A stretch of DNA of 64,000 nucleotides, from contig JAHBXS010000001.1 of assembly GCA_019636375.1 (NCBI GenBank), positions 1,240,001 through 1,304,000 on the forward strand, in the 5' to 3' direction. The position numbers and the translations under genes were made by a program. This DNA comes from Pirellulaceae bacterium (lineage in GTDB: Bacteria > Planctomycetota > Planctomycetia > Pirellulales > Pirellulaceae). Positions 16,647 to 25,149 of this stretch are shown here, piece by piece. The notes beneath the pieces are model-generated. The model did not search any database. It saw nothing but the letters and a program-made list of their open reading frames with translations, and was not told where the DNA came from. Position 1 is the stretch's first letter. Each line of letters starts with the position of its first letter.

Positions 16647-18454
16647 GCGGATTTCCGCGTTCCTTCGGCGACTTGAAGGCGAAATTGTTGTTGCGATTGT
16701 TGCAGGCGAGCTTGTTGGATTTGCACAAGCTCGTCTTTCATCAACTGCATCAATTCGACCATTTCGATTAGATTATCCTTGATCGCTCGATGCTCTTCGG
16801 CGTGATTGGTTTCGAACGACTGAGCTTGGGTCGAGACAAAGATTTTTTGGGCAACGTCCAAACGCTCGATGGTTTCGCGGAACAAACCCAACTCCTGTTG
16901 GAAACGATGGTGCTGGACTTCTTGCTGCCGCATTTGCTCGGCGTTGAGTTCGTCCCAGCGTTGGCAAGCGATTTGTTCAAGTTCGCGGCTATGAATTAAC
17001 TGATCTTGTAGTGAACTTTGCCATTGATCCAAGCGTTGTTGATCGCGTTGATCCGCCGCAAGTTGTCGAGCGACCTCTTGAGCTTGCCAGTCACGTTGGG
17101 CTTGAGATTCTTGCTGTTGGGCCTCGCCGTGTCGTTGCAGTTCGCTGAGCAGGGTGCCTAACAATTCGCATTGAGTTTGGTTCAATTGTTGTTGGCTCTC
17201 GATGGCTCGCGTCGTTTCGCTGAGCAACGTTTGCCATTGGCCAAGGCGCTCACCGAGGCTTTCCTCTGCCTCTTTGGCAACGGTTTTCGCATCGACGACA
17301 AAACGGTTCAGCACTTCGGAAAGAGCCGTAGAAACTTGCGTTCGTGTCTCGCTCGCCAAGTCTGTTTGGTGGCGGCTCCAATCTGACAGCACGGAAGAGA
17401 GTTGCTCCCGAGTCTCGCTCGCCAAATCGGCATGATTGCGGCTCCAGGCTTGCTCCGCCGTTGCCAGGGACTGTTGCCAAAGTTCTGTTTGTTCTCGCAC
17501 GGCGACACGGGTGGCAGCCAGCAGCTTTTGACCGACTCGTCGAACGTGAGTTTCAGCGTTATTTGCAGTAGGGGCGGAGAATGCAAAACACTGAGAAATC
17601 TGATTCAACGTGTGCTCTTCGACTTGTTGCAAAAACGACTGCTCGACACGCTCGACAAAAAACATGGCGAACATCATGACCATCGACAACATGAGTGCCA
17701 ATGCCGTGGTGTCGAATGCGACGTAAAGGTTACTTTGAAGGTTCCCCATCATCGCTTGAAGGTTGTTGTCAGGGCCTACATCAAGTTGACCCAGGGCCTG
17801 AGAAATCCCGATCACCGTTCCCAAGAATCCCAGCATTGGCGTGGCCCAGATCAAAATCTTGACGAAGCTCAACTGTTGGTGCTGGCGTTCCAAAGCAGAT
17901 TCTGATTCGTACTTCAGTTCTTGCTCGAGATGCTCGGTCGAGCCGCTCCGTCCGATGAAGTGCAACAGGGAGTAGACTCTTTTCCAGCCTTCGTTGCTTC
18001 GGAAAGTGGGTGGATCGTTTTCTAAATCGGCGATGAGTGTCTCGGCAACGCTTCGGTCGTCCGTCGATCCTTGATCGCCTTCTGAGTCTTCCAAGGGAGA
18101 AAGCTCGATCCTGGCGAGCTGTCGCGATTGACGCAGAACGTTGAACCAATGACCAAACAGAGCAATCATCCCGATGCAGAACAAAAAGCTGGTCACTCGC
18201 GAAATTGGATGCCCGGTCAGATAACGGACCGCCAATTCATTTTCGATGACACGCCCGTCGAGCAGTGCCGCAATCAACAAATAAACCGCGCCACCCCAGG
18301 CGATTGGGATGATCAATGACGAAATCGACGTCGAGCGAGCTACGGGTTTGTTCACGGTTGTGCCGGGGGTACGGAACTTGGAGCCAAGGAAAAAAAGACC
18401 TTCTACCAAGAACGTTTTTCGGCAATTGGAGAGGGGGCGGATTAGCTTTTGCAA
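16643..18454 (-). CDS. MotA/TolQ/ExbB-like channel protein with long coiled-coil tail
   Basis: 603 residues. Two N-terminal helices, then a cytoplasmic segment, then the channel core: LGFLGTVIGISQALGQL and LYVAFDTTALALMLSM, matching the GTVxGI and TA motifs of the TolQ/ExbB/MotA family. After residue about 310 comes a Gln/Ala-rich coiled coil of some 280 residues, with an internal near-duplicate (DLASETREQLSSVLSDW and DLASETRTQVSTALSEV). A tail this long is unusual for ExbB and recalls ZorA of Zorya defence. Start unsure: the frame opens at a TTG (18454), but a GTG at 18355 would also keep all membrane segments. No good ribosome site marks either. Confidence 0.7.
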   Translation of the reverse strand: MQKLIRPLSNCRKTFLVEGLFFLGSKFRTPGTTVNKPVARSTSISSLIIPIAWGGAVYLLIAALLDGRVIENELAVRYLTGHPISRVTSFLFCIGMIALFGHWFNVLRQSRQLARIELSPLEDSEGDQGSTDDRSVAETLIADLENDPPTFRSNEGWKRVYSLLHFIGRSGSTEHLEQELKYESESALERQHQQLSFVKILIWATPMLGFLGTVIGISQALGQLDVGPDNNLQAMMGNLQSNLYVAFDTTALALMLSMVMMFAMFFVERVEQSFLQQVEEHTLNQISQCFAFSAPTANNAETHVRRVGQKLLAATRVAVREQTELWQQSLATAEQAWSRNHADLASETREQLSSVLSDWSRHQTDLASETRTQVSTALSEVLNRFVVDAKTVAKEAEESLGERLGQWQTLLSETTRAIESQQQLNQTQCELLGTLLSELQRHGEAQQQESQAQRDWQAQEVARQLAADQRDQQRLDQWQSSLQDQLIHSRELEQIACQRWDELNAEQMRQQEVQHHRFQQELGLFRETIERLDVAQKIFVSTQAQSFETNHAEEHRAIKDNLIEMVELMQLMKDELVQIQQARLQQSQQQFRLQVAEGTRKSA

Positions 18455-18570
18455 CCAGAAAAGTCAATTTTTTCGGAAAAACTTACCCAGATTACTGAAT
18501 CGGAAAAGTTCTTACAAATTTGCAAAGGAATGATGATGATTGGCCGATAAGTTCTGTTGTCAAAATAATG

Positions 18571-18642
18571 GATGGGATACGGTCGAGAGACCATCCCGGG
18601 GGGGTAAAGCTCGCATTGGTTTCGCCTTTGCGAGCTTTTTTT
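18571..18642 (+). ncRNA. Candidate small structured RNA ending in a terminator
   Basis: A hairpin with arms GGGAT-AC-GGTC and GACC-ATCCC closed by GAGA (18574-18597), a run of seven G, and then a terminator with arms AAAGCTCGCA and TGCGAGCTTT plus T-tract (18606-18642). No coding sequence precedes the terminator on this strand, and the channel operon runs away from it, so it may end a short stand-alone transcript. The possible promoter upstream (TTGGCC, 17 bases, AAATAA) is weak. Not a family I recognise. Confidence 0.35.
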
Positions 18643-18745
18643 ATGTAACCGTTCACCGTATCTGCGTTGGAACACAACCAATTCCCGCTTTGCCGAATCA
18701 AATTTCGAAGCGGTTTGTCAAGTCAAGTTCCTTCGGCGTGTCCGC

Positions 18746-18787
18746 CTTTTCACGGCGTGAAAAGTCACGTGGCCGTTCACTCCGTGG
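18746..18787. repeat. Two-hairpin dispersed repeat, intact copy B
   Basis: Same unit as at 4435-4473 but reversed: CTTTTCACGGCGTGAAAAG and GTTCACTCCGTG around an ACGT core. It lies in the long gap before the TIR operon. The rest of 18643-19110 shows nothing further that I can support. Confidence 0.75.
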
Positions 18788-19117
18788 TTACAAAGGGGCG
18801 GGAGCCAAAATGGTATTTTAGGCAAACTTGCGTGGGCGTCCGGGACTACGTTGGGTTGATTCCAGATCAAGCCGTTTGACTGTCGCTGCAACCCGGTCTT
18901 GATTTCCGAAAGAACACCGGCGTTGCAAGCTTTGTTTGAAGTGCTTTTCAGAATCATGTGCTATTGATGAGCTATCCACGGCCACGAAAACAGTTTAACG
19001 TCAAATTTTTTCCAGCCTTCACCGATCACACGCTCGAAGGCAGCAACATTTTCATCCTTGTGAAAAGTGGTTTGACGGGTATTACCACGACTGGGCGGGC
19101 GGTAGATTTCACTCGCT

Positions 19118-19400
19118 AAATTGAGCGAAGAGGAGTATGCTGCGTGCCTAGAAAAAAATGAAATTCGTCAGGTGGATGTGAGCATTGAGCAACGCGGCTT
19201 TCGCTCAAAGAAATACACGATTGTCACTACGATATTGGGATAGCAGACCATTGCGAGCGAATTCGTTGGGATCCGCCCGGATCGGGTGGAAACGAGAGCA
19301 AACAAACGCAAGCCGAAGCTGCTCGCGCTATTGACAAAGCCCCGCAGCCACGCCAAGCTAGCCTTAGTCGAAGTTGCGTGGTCTAAGTCCTGTGATACCA
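19118..19400 (+). pseudogene. Decayed IS4-family-like transposase fragment
   Basis: Reading the plus strand in the frame of GTG 19172 gives RQVDVSIEQRGFRSKKYTIV, then TTIL-G and an in-frame TAG, then GIRPDRVETRANKRKPK and LLALLTKPRSHAKLAL. These are the C-terminal motifs of IS4-type DDE transposases, with the catalytic-Glu region compressed by deletion. No start, no N-terminal two thirds and no terminal repeats are seen. It is a relic marking past insertion at this locus. Confidence 0.7.
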
Positions 19401-19414
19401 ACCGGCAGTGCCAT

Positions 19415-19501
19415 TCGGGTTTGACCCTTTAGAGGCGAGTCGATTTCATTGGTTTTTTTGCCTTGCCGGAGAGGGGCAGCCCCCGTTTCGGATAGGCTCT
19501 C
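19415..19501. repeat. Degenerate copy of the inverted-repeat element
   Basis: GGTTTGACCCTTTAGAGGC at the left and GCCGGAGAGGGGCAG...GGATAGGCTCTCA at the right match, with changes, the 101-base inverted-repeat element at 25827-25927. It ends within 30 bases of the start codon of the WD40-ROC-TIR gene. Confidence 0.6.
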
Positions 19502-19528
19502 AGGTATTTGCCTCTCGGAAAGACCTTT

Positions 19529-22500
19529 ATGGCAAAAAAAAAGCAAGCTCAGCAAAGTAACCTGACCGCGTTGCCGTTACCGCCAGGAGTGAGGCTGCTC
19601 CGCGCGCTAGAGGGGCAGGCGGCGGAGGTTTGGAGCGTGGCTTTTGATCCGCAGAGCGGGTGGCTTGCGAGTACAGATGGAACGGTCAAGCTGTGGGACG
19701 TGAATAGCGGCAATCTACTCCGAACGCTCGAAGACCGCGGGGGTGCTGTCACCTGCGTCGCCTTTAATCCGCAGGGTGGGATTCTCGCCTGCGGGAGTAT
19801 CGACGGCACCGTGAAGCTTTGGGACACGACCAACAGTAGACTGATCTACACGCTCGAAGACCGCGGGGAAGCTGTCACCTGCGTCGCCTTTGATCCGCAG
19901 AGCGGGATGCTCGCCAGCGGGAGTTTTGACGGCACGGTCACGCTCTGGGACGCGACCTGCGGCAAGCTGGTCCACACGCTTAAAGAACGCACGAATTGCG
20001 TATGGAGCGTCGCCTTTGATCGGCAGGGTGGGGTGCTCGCTAGCGGGAACAGCGTCCATACAGTCAAGCTTTGGAATGCGCCCACCGGCAAACTGCTCCG
20101 CACACTCGAAGGACACAGTGGAACGGTTTTTTCGGTCACTTTTGATCCACAGGATGGGATGCTGGCCAGCGGCAGCGATGACAACACTGTCAAGCTGTGG
20201 GATGCGACCACCGGTAAGTTGCTCCGCACGCTTGAAGGACACTCACAACACGTCGATATCGTTGCTTTCTCCTCGGACGGACGACTGCTGGCCTCCAAAG
20301 GCACCGACGGCACGATCCGGCTGTGGAACTGCCGGACCTGGGAGACGGTCGCGGTGATCGAAGTACCGACGATCGAGGATCGATGGATTCCCGCCCTCGC
20401 GTTTCATCCCACACTGCCGCTGCTGGTCACCTCCAGCTCGCAACCGAATGCACCCGAAAAAGATCGGTACCGTGAGATTCATGTTTACGAACTCGACACA
20501 GACGCACTGCTCGGAAGCGACGGTCGCTCCAGTTCCACGACGAAAACGACTGCGACGAGCAGTCTCGGTCTCGCGAATACGGTTCATTCCACATCCGCCA
20601 AGATCGTGCTGGTCGGCGACTCGGGGGTCGGGAAGACAGGCCTTGGCTGGCGATTGGCCCACGGCCAATACCGCGAGCATGACTCGACCCATGGGCAGCA
20701 GTTCTGGGTTCTCGATCAACTTCGCACCACGCGCACCGACGGCACTTTGTGTGAGGCCATATTGTGGGATCTCGCCGGTCAGCCCGACTATCGGCTGATC
20801 CATGCGCTTTCGATCCAGGACGCGGACCTCGCGCTGATTCTGTTCGACCCGACAAATAGTCGCGATCCGTTGGGCAGCGCTGAGTACTGGCTGCGTCAAC
20901 TGCCTGCCGACTGCCCGAAGATTCTTGTGGCGGCGCGTGTCGATCGAGGGCATCCGGTACTCACCGACGACGAATTGGCTGCATTTTGTCGGCGTCAGGG
21001 CATTGCCGGCGGCTGGATCGCCACCAGTGCCCGCGAGGAAACGGGAGTGGACGAACTGTTGACACGCATGAAGCAGGCGATTCCGTGGGACGACAAACCG
21101 GTGATCACGACTGACGCCATCTTCAAGCAAATCAAAGATTTTGTGCTGACTCTAAAAGAAAGCCGCACTCGAAAGCAGATCATCTTCACGGCTGCGGAAC
21201 TGCGAGAAGCGATTCTCAAGAAACGCGGCAAAACAGTGGCGGGTGCGGCGTCGCTCGGCGCGATTACCGATTCGCAGGTACTGACAGCCGTGAAGAACCT
21301 CAGCAGCCAGGGATTGGTGCGACTGCTAACGCTGGCCTCGGGCGAAGAACGCATCTTGCTCGTGCCGGAGCTGATGAACAACTTGGCCGCGTCCATCGTG
21401 CTTGAGGCGCGTCGCAACCCGCGCGGGCTGGGCGCGGTGGAAGAGAGTCGCTTGTTCGACAACAGCTACCGCTTTCGCGAACTGGAAAAACTATCCGCGA
21501 CGGATAAGGAACTGTTGCTCGACGGCACCCTCGAAGCGTTCCTAGCCAATCGGCTCAGCTATCGCTGTTTCCGTGAGCAGGCCGGCGAAATCAAGTTGCT
21601 GGTCTTTCCCGACCTGATGAACCTAAAGAAGCCGCAGCGCGATGACCTGATCACGGAGAATGGTGCCTCGTACATCCTCACCGGTTCGACGGAAAACACG
21701 TTCGCCGGGCTGGTGGTTCTGCTGGGTTACACCAACTTGTTCGCTCGGACCGATCAGGCTCACGATGCCGCTTGGTTCGAATCGCCCCAAAAAGAGATCT
21801 GTGGCGTGCGGCAAATCCGTGAGGACAACGAACGCACAATCGTGCTGCTGTTTAGCCGCGACGCGAGCACCAACATTCGCCAGGTCTTTGAAGGACTCGT
21901 CGAACAAATGCTCAGTTGCCGCGACACCCATGTGCGGCGTGTGCGACCAGTGAAATGCACACAATGTGGAACACCGGTGGATAGAGCGGTGATGGCTCGC
22001 CGATTGAAATCGGGCAAATCAAAGATATTCTGCGAGGAATGTGGAACTCCGCTGGTCCTGCCTCCGGACGAGCCTTTGAGCGTCAAGCCTGAGCAGCGAC
22101 AGCAAATCCTCCACGAGGGGTCTGTCGCCGAGCGGCGAACAAAGTTTGAAGAGATCATTTTTGAGCTCTCACGTCTTGCCCAAGCGGAGAATCTCGCTGC
22201 ACCTACGTGCTTCATCAGCTATGCCTGGGGCAATTCCGAACATGAACGCTGGGTCGAACATCGACTAGCAATGGATCTCGAAAAAGCTGGAATCAAGGTT
22301 GTACTGGACCGGTGGGAGAATGCGCAGATCGGTAGCAGTATCTCGCGATTCGTCGATCTGATTTCGAAGGCAGACCGTGTTCTGATTGTTGGTACGAAAG
22401 CTTACCTTCGCAAATTCGAGAACAAAAATTCGGAGTTCGGTACCGTTGTCGCTGCAGAAATGGACCAGGTGTCGGCGCGGCTATTGGGTACCGAGGACCA

Positions 22501-22933
22501 GAAGAAGACCGTGCTGCCGTTGTTGCTGGAGGGTAAACCGGAGGATGCCTTTCCGCCCGCGCTGACCACGCGAGTGTACAGCGACTTCCGTGACGACGCA
22601 CTTTACTTCGAGACCGCGTTGGACCTTTTGTTGAGTCTGTACGCGATCCCTCCGCGCCACCCAGCGATTGCGCATTGGAAAAGGCAACTTGCTGGAGACC
22701 GCTTCGATCGGCGTGCGCATGCGATTTCACTCGACGACGATGAGGATCTTCCAACGGATGAAGCGATGAAGCAGGCACTAAAGCGCGTTGGAAGCCGAGC
22801 ATTGCACTCCGCATTCGATGCGAATCAACCCGCAGTGATCGAGCAGAACGGGCAACTTGTCTGGGTGTATTCAGACGGATCGACAAAACCCTACTCGGTG
22901 AGCGAGGAGCCCGAGGCGTATGGTGGATCATGA
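19529..22933 (+). CDS. WD40-ROC GTPase-zinc ribbon-TIR protein
   Basis: 1134 residues from the ATG at 19529, which has GGAAAG six bases upstream (a TTG at 19508 is less likely). Domains: six clear WD40 repeats of 40-42 residues (27-276) and a weak seventh; a ROC/Ras-like GTPase with GDSGVGKT (363-370), DLAGQ and a TSAREE G5 motif (to about 525); a winged-helix COR-like region; a zinc ribbon with CTQCG and CEECG (about 810-850); and a TIR/SEFIR-type domain from TCFISYAW (about 892-1035). The last 75 residues look like a separate small domain. This is the plan of an NLR-like sensor with a TIR effector. It overlaps the zeta-like gene by 4 bases. Phage defence is inferred. Confidence 0.85.
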   Translation: MAKKKQAQQSNLTALPLPPGVRLLRALEGQAAEVWSVAFDPQSGWLASTDGTVKLWDVNSGNLLRTLEDRGGAVTCVAFNPQGGILACGSIDGTVKLWDTTNSRLIYTLEDRGEAVTCVAFDPQSGMLASGSFDGTVTLWDATCGKLVHTLKERTNCVWSVAFDRQGGVLASGNSVHTVKLWNAPTGKLLRTLEGHSGTVFSVTFDPQDGMLASGSDDNTVKLWDATTGKLLRTLEGHSQHVDIVAFSSDGRLLASKGTDGTIRLWNCRTWETVAVIEVPTIEDRWIPALAFHPTLPLLVTSSSQPNAPEKDRYREIHVYELDTDALLGSDGRSSSTTKTTATSSLGLANTVHSTSAKIVLVGDSGVGKTGLGWRLAHGQYREHDSTHGQQFWVLDQLRTTRTDGTLCEAILWDLAGQPDYRLIHALSIQDADLALILFDPTNSRDPLGSAEYWLRQLPADCPKILVAARVDRGHPVLTDDELAAFCRRQGIAGGWIATSAREETGVDELLTRMKQAIPWDDKPVITTDAIFKQIKDFVLTLKESRTRKQIIFTAAELREAILKKRGKTVAGAASLGAITDSQVLTAVKNLSSQGLVRLLTLASGEERILLVPELMNNLAASIVLEARRNPRGLGAVEESRLFDNSYRFRELEKLSATDKELLLDGTLEAFLANRLSYRCFREQAGEIKLLVFPDLMNLKKPQRDDLITENGASYILTGSTENTFAGLVVLLGYTNLFARTDQAHDAAWFESPQKEICGVRQIREDNERTIVLLFSRDASTNIRQVFEGLVEQMLSCRDTHVRRVRPVKCTQCGTPVDRAVMARRLKSGKSKIFCEECGTPLVLPPDEPLSVKPEQRQQILHEGSVAERRTKFEEIIFELSRLAQAENLAAPTCFISYAWGNSEHERWVEHRLAMDLEKAGIKVVLDRWENAQIGSSISRFVDLISKADRVLIVGTKAYLRKFENKNSEFGTVVAAEMDQVSARLLGTEDQKKTVLPLLLEGKPEDAFPPALTTRVYSDFRDDALYFETALDLLLSLYAIPPRHPAIAHWKRQLAGDRFDRRAHAISLDDDEDLPTDEAMKQALKRVGSRALHSAFDANQPAVIEQNGQLVWVYSDGSTKPYSVSEEPEAYGGS

Positions 22934-23673
22934 ACACCGCAAAACGACTGCGAATGATTGCCGGGCCAAACGGATCTGGAAAATCCAGCATCATTCGCAA
23001 CCTGTCGAAGGAACGGTCGCCGGATGGCGTGTTCTGGTTGAACCATTACCTTAATGCGGACGACGTAGAACGTGCTCTGATCAGCAGTGGCCTGGATTTG
23101 TCACAGTTCGACTTCGAAATCACATTGGTGGAGTTGTGCGATTCGCTTCGCGCTGGCAATCGCATCCCGCACGATCATCCGTTCTTCGCGACGGCCAAAC
23201 TAACGGGGGCGATTCTTTATGCGCCAAACGGCAATGGTTATCTCGCGGCAGCTATCGTTGACTTCCTACGCGAAAAGTTAGTTAATCGCGGTTCGTCGTT
23301 TTCATTCGAAACCGTGATGTCACATCGCAGCAAGGTGGATTTCTTTGGTCGAGCATGGGCTGCGGGCTTCAAGACGTACTTGTATTTCGTTTGTACCAAC
23401 TCGGCAGAACTCAATGTGGCACGGGTTCGTTCGCGAGTCCGTTCCGGTGGCCATCCGGTCCCCGAGGATAAGATTCGTGAGCGTTACATTCGCTGCCTTG
23501 ACTTGGCTCGTCAGGCAATTGCGAATTCGTATCGCGCTTACTTCTTCGACAACTCAGGACCTGAACCCATTTGGTTGGCCGAATTCGATCCCGATGGACA
23601 ATGCGAGTTGAAGATCGAGCAAAACCAACTGCCACAGTGGTTTCGTACTTGGGTTTTGGCTAACGATCGGTAG
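22930..23673 (+). CDS. Zeta-toxin-like P-loop kinase
   Basis: 247 residues. Walker A is AGPNGSGKSS (about 11-20); a central FETVMSH and the RVRSGGHPVPEDKIRERY motif near 170-190 are those of zeta-toxin-like kinases, which phosphorylate UDP-N-acetylglucosamine or other small substrates. The C-terminus has the usual FFDNSG. Its ATG overlaps the stop of the TIR gene (ATGA), so the two are translated together. No separate antitoxin ORF lies next to it; the C-terminus of the preceding protein is the candidate. Substrate unknown. Confidence 0.82.
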   Translation: MNTAKRLRMIAGPNGSGKSSIIRNLSKERSPDGVFWLNHYLNADDVERALISSGLDLSQFDFEITLVELCDSLRAGNRIPHDHPFFATAKLTGAILYAPNGNGYLAAAIVDFLREKLVNRGSSFSFETVMSHRSKVDFFGRAWAAGFKTYLYFVCTNSAELNVARVRSRVRSGGHPVPEDKIRERYIRCLDLARQAIANSYRAYFFDNSGPEPIWLAEFDPDGQCELKIEQNQLPQWFRTWVLANDR

Positions 23674-23712
23674 TGATTAAGGATCGGCGCAACAATAGTT
23701 GACACAGTTTGC

Positions 23713-23788
23713 TACCCTCCTCGCTTTGTCGTGCCTCCACAGCGACCCTCCCAAGAAAGAGCAAGGGTCGAGCGCAGCGAGGGGAGGG
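23713..23788. repeat. Imperfect inverted repeat after the zeta-like gene
   Basis: ACCCTCCTCGCT at the left pairs with AGCGAGGGGAGGG at the right, with GACCCT/AGGGTC nested inside. There is no T-tract, so it is not a standard terminator. It lies 40 bases after the zeta-like stop. Confidence 0.4.
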
Positions 23789-23829
23789 CAACCAAGACAT
23801 CAAGTTGCCAGGGGCTATGTGTTGGGAGG

Positions 23830-23976
23830 CTAATCGTCCAGGATTTGTTTTGCGGCGCGTAGGCCAGAGAGATACGCACCGTGGGCCGAACCGAAGTGCT
23901 CGACCTCGATGGCTTCACCGGCGAAATAAAGTTTGCCATCAACCGGTTTAGCCTTTTCCCAATCGCTCGGAGTCTC
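23830..23976 (-). pseudogene. Amine oxidase C-terminal fragment
   Basis: The minus strand reads ETPSDWEKAKPVDGKLYFAG then EAIEVEHFGSAHGAYLSGLR and AAKQILDD before a TAG. This is the FAD-binding C-terminal end of flavin monoamine oxidases (the FAGE...G..HGA..SG motif). No start or upstream part exists; thiO ends only 55 bases away. About nine tenths of the gene is missing, so it is a deletion remnant. It lies at the right edge of the accessory island. Confidence 0.75.
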
Positions 23977-24030
23977 CCTTATTGTTTGTCTTTTTGCACT
24001 TTCAGAAGACGCTCGATGTTTTGATTGATG

Positions 24031-25149
24031 CTAAGAGGCGTTTTCAATAACCCGACTGGGGCGGAACGGGGCGAGGTCAAGGCTAGGTTGCTCGCCCGTA
24101 ATCAAGTCTGCAATCAATTTGGCAGCGGCCGGTGATACTTGGACTCCGATTCGAAACAAGCCGGTGGCAATCAATCCATTCTCGAATCCGGGCAGTCGCC
24201 CCAGATATGGAAGTCCATCGAAGCTAGCAGGCCTGAGCCCGGACCAGGCTTCGACCAACTCGGCTTGTTCTAAGCAGGGTAACAAGCTCTCGGCAAATTC
24301 TCTTAGTTCGTTAATTCCCTGAGGCGTTGTTCCTTTGTCGAAGCCTACCTCTTCCATCGTTGAACCTGCAAGCAAATGTCCGTCAGATCGGGGAACCAAA
24401 TAGCGAGTCCCTTCATTGATCACAAAATCGCCAAGCGATTCTGACATTCGGTACAGAAGCATTTGACCTCTCACAGGAGTGGTCGGCAAATGGACTCCTA
24501 AGTTCGACACCAGCCCGCCACTCCACGCTCCAGCACAGACACAAACAAAATCGGCCGTGATCGTTTCATTATCGATTCTCGCCCCAATCAATTTTTGAGT
24601 CGCGGTTACGAGTTGACAGTCAGCACCACTCACGATTTTTCCGCATGGAAAATTCTGGATTGCAGCCGCGAGGGCTTGGAGATGTCGAGGGCTCCGCAAT
24701 TGTCCTTCGTCGGGAACCCAAGTCGCGCGACGAATCGACCCTGCTTTGACAGTCGGGAATTTCTTTTTTAAGTCCGATTGCGAAACAACTTGAAATGGAA
24801 TCTCTTCATCGCTCCAATGTTCCTCCTGGCCGACCAGCGCTGCCGCTTCGCCAATCGTTCGAGCAACATATAGCCCACCTGAGAAACGCAATTCGTTATC
24901 GATGCCTGCCTCGTTGAGTAGCCGCTCGGCCCATTCCCGGTGGATTTGAGTTCCGAGATAGCAGAGTTGGTCAATTGGATGGCTGGCTTTGGAACTCGTA
25001 GGGAGGAGGACCCCGGCGCTGGCCCAGGAAGCGTTTCTTTTTGCTCCATCGTCGATCACCGTGATTTCGTAACCGCGATGCAGTAGTTCATAGGCGACTG
25101 AGAGTCCCACGAAGCCGCCACCAATGATCAATCCTTTCCCCTTCTTCAC
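24031..25149 (-). CDS. thiO: Glycine oxidase ThiO
   Basis: 372 residues with an N-terminal FAD-binding motif (GLIIGGGFVGLSVAYELLHR) and the DAO-family C-terminus (GLRPASFDGLPYLG and a GHLLAGSTMEEVGFD block). ThiO oxidises glycine to dehydroglycine for the thiazole part of thiamine. No thi genes are next to it, so ThiO is preferred on sequence alone over other DAO-like oxidases. It overlaps the upstream glycosyltransferase gene by 4 bases, indicating an operon. Confidence 0.8.
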   Translation of the reverse strand: MKKGKGLIIGGGFVGLSVAYELLHRGYEITVIDDGAKRNASWASAGVLLPTSSKASHPIDQLCYLGTQIHREWAERLLNEAGIDNELRFSGGLYVARTIGEAAALVGQEEHWSDEEIPFQVVSQSDLKKKFPTVKAGSIRRATWVPDEGQLRSPRHLQALAAAIQNFPCGKIVSGADCQLVTATQKLIGARIDNETITADFVCVCAGAWSGGLVSNLGVHLPTTPVRGQMLLYRMSESLGDFVINEGTRYLVPRSDGHLLAGSTMEEVGFDKGTTPQGINELREFAESLLPCLEQAELVEAWSGLRPASFDGLPYLGRLPGFENGLIATGLFRIGVQVSPAAAKLIADLITGEQPSLDLAPFRPSRVIENAS

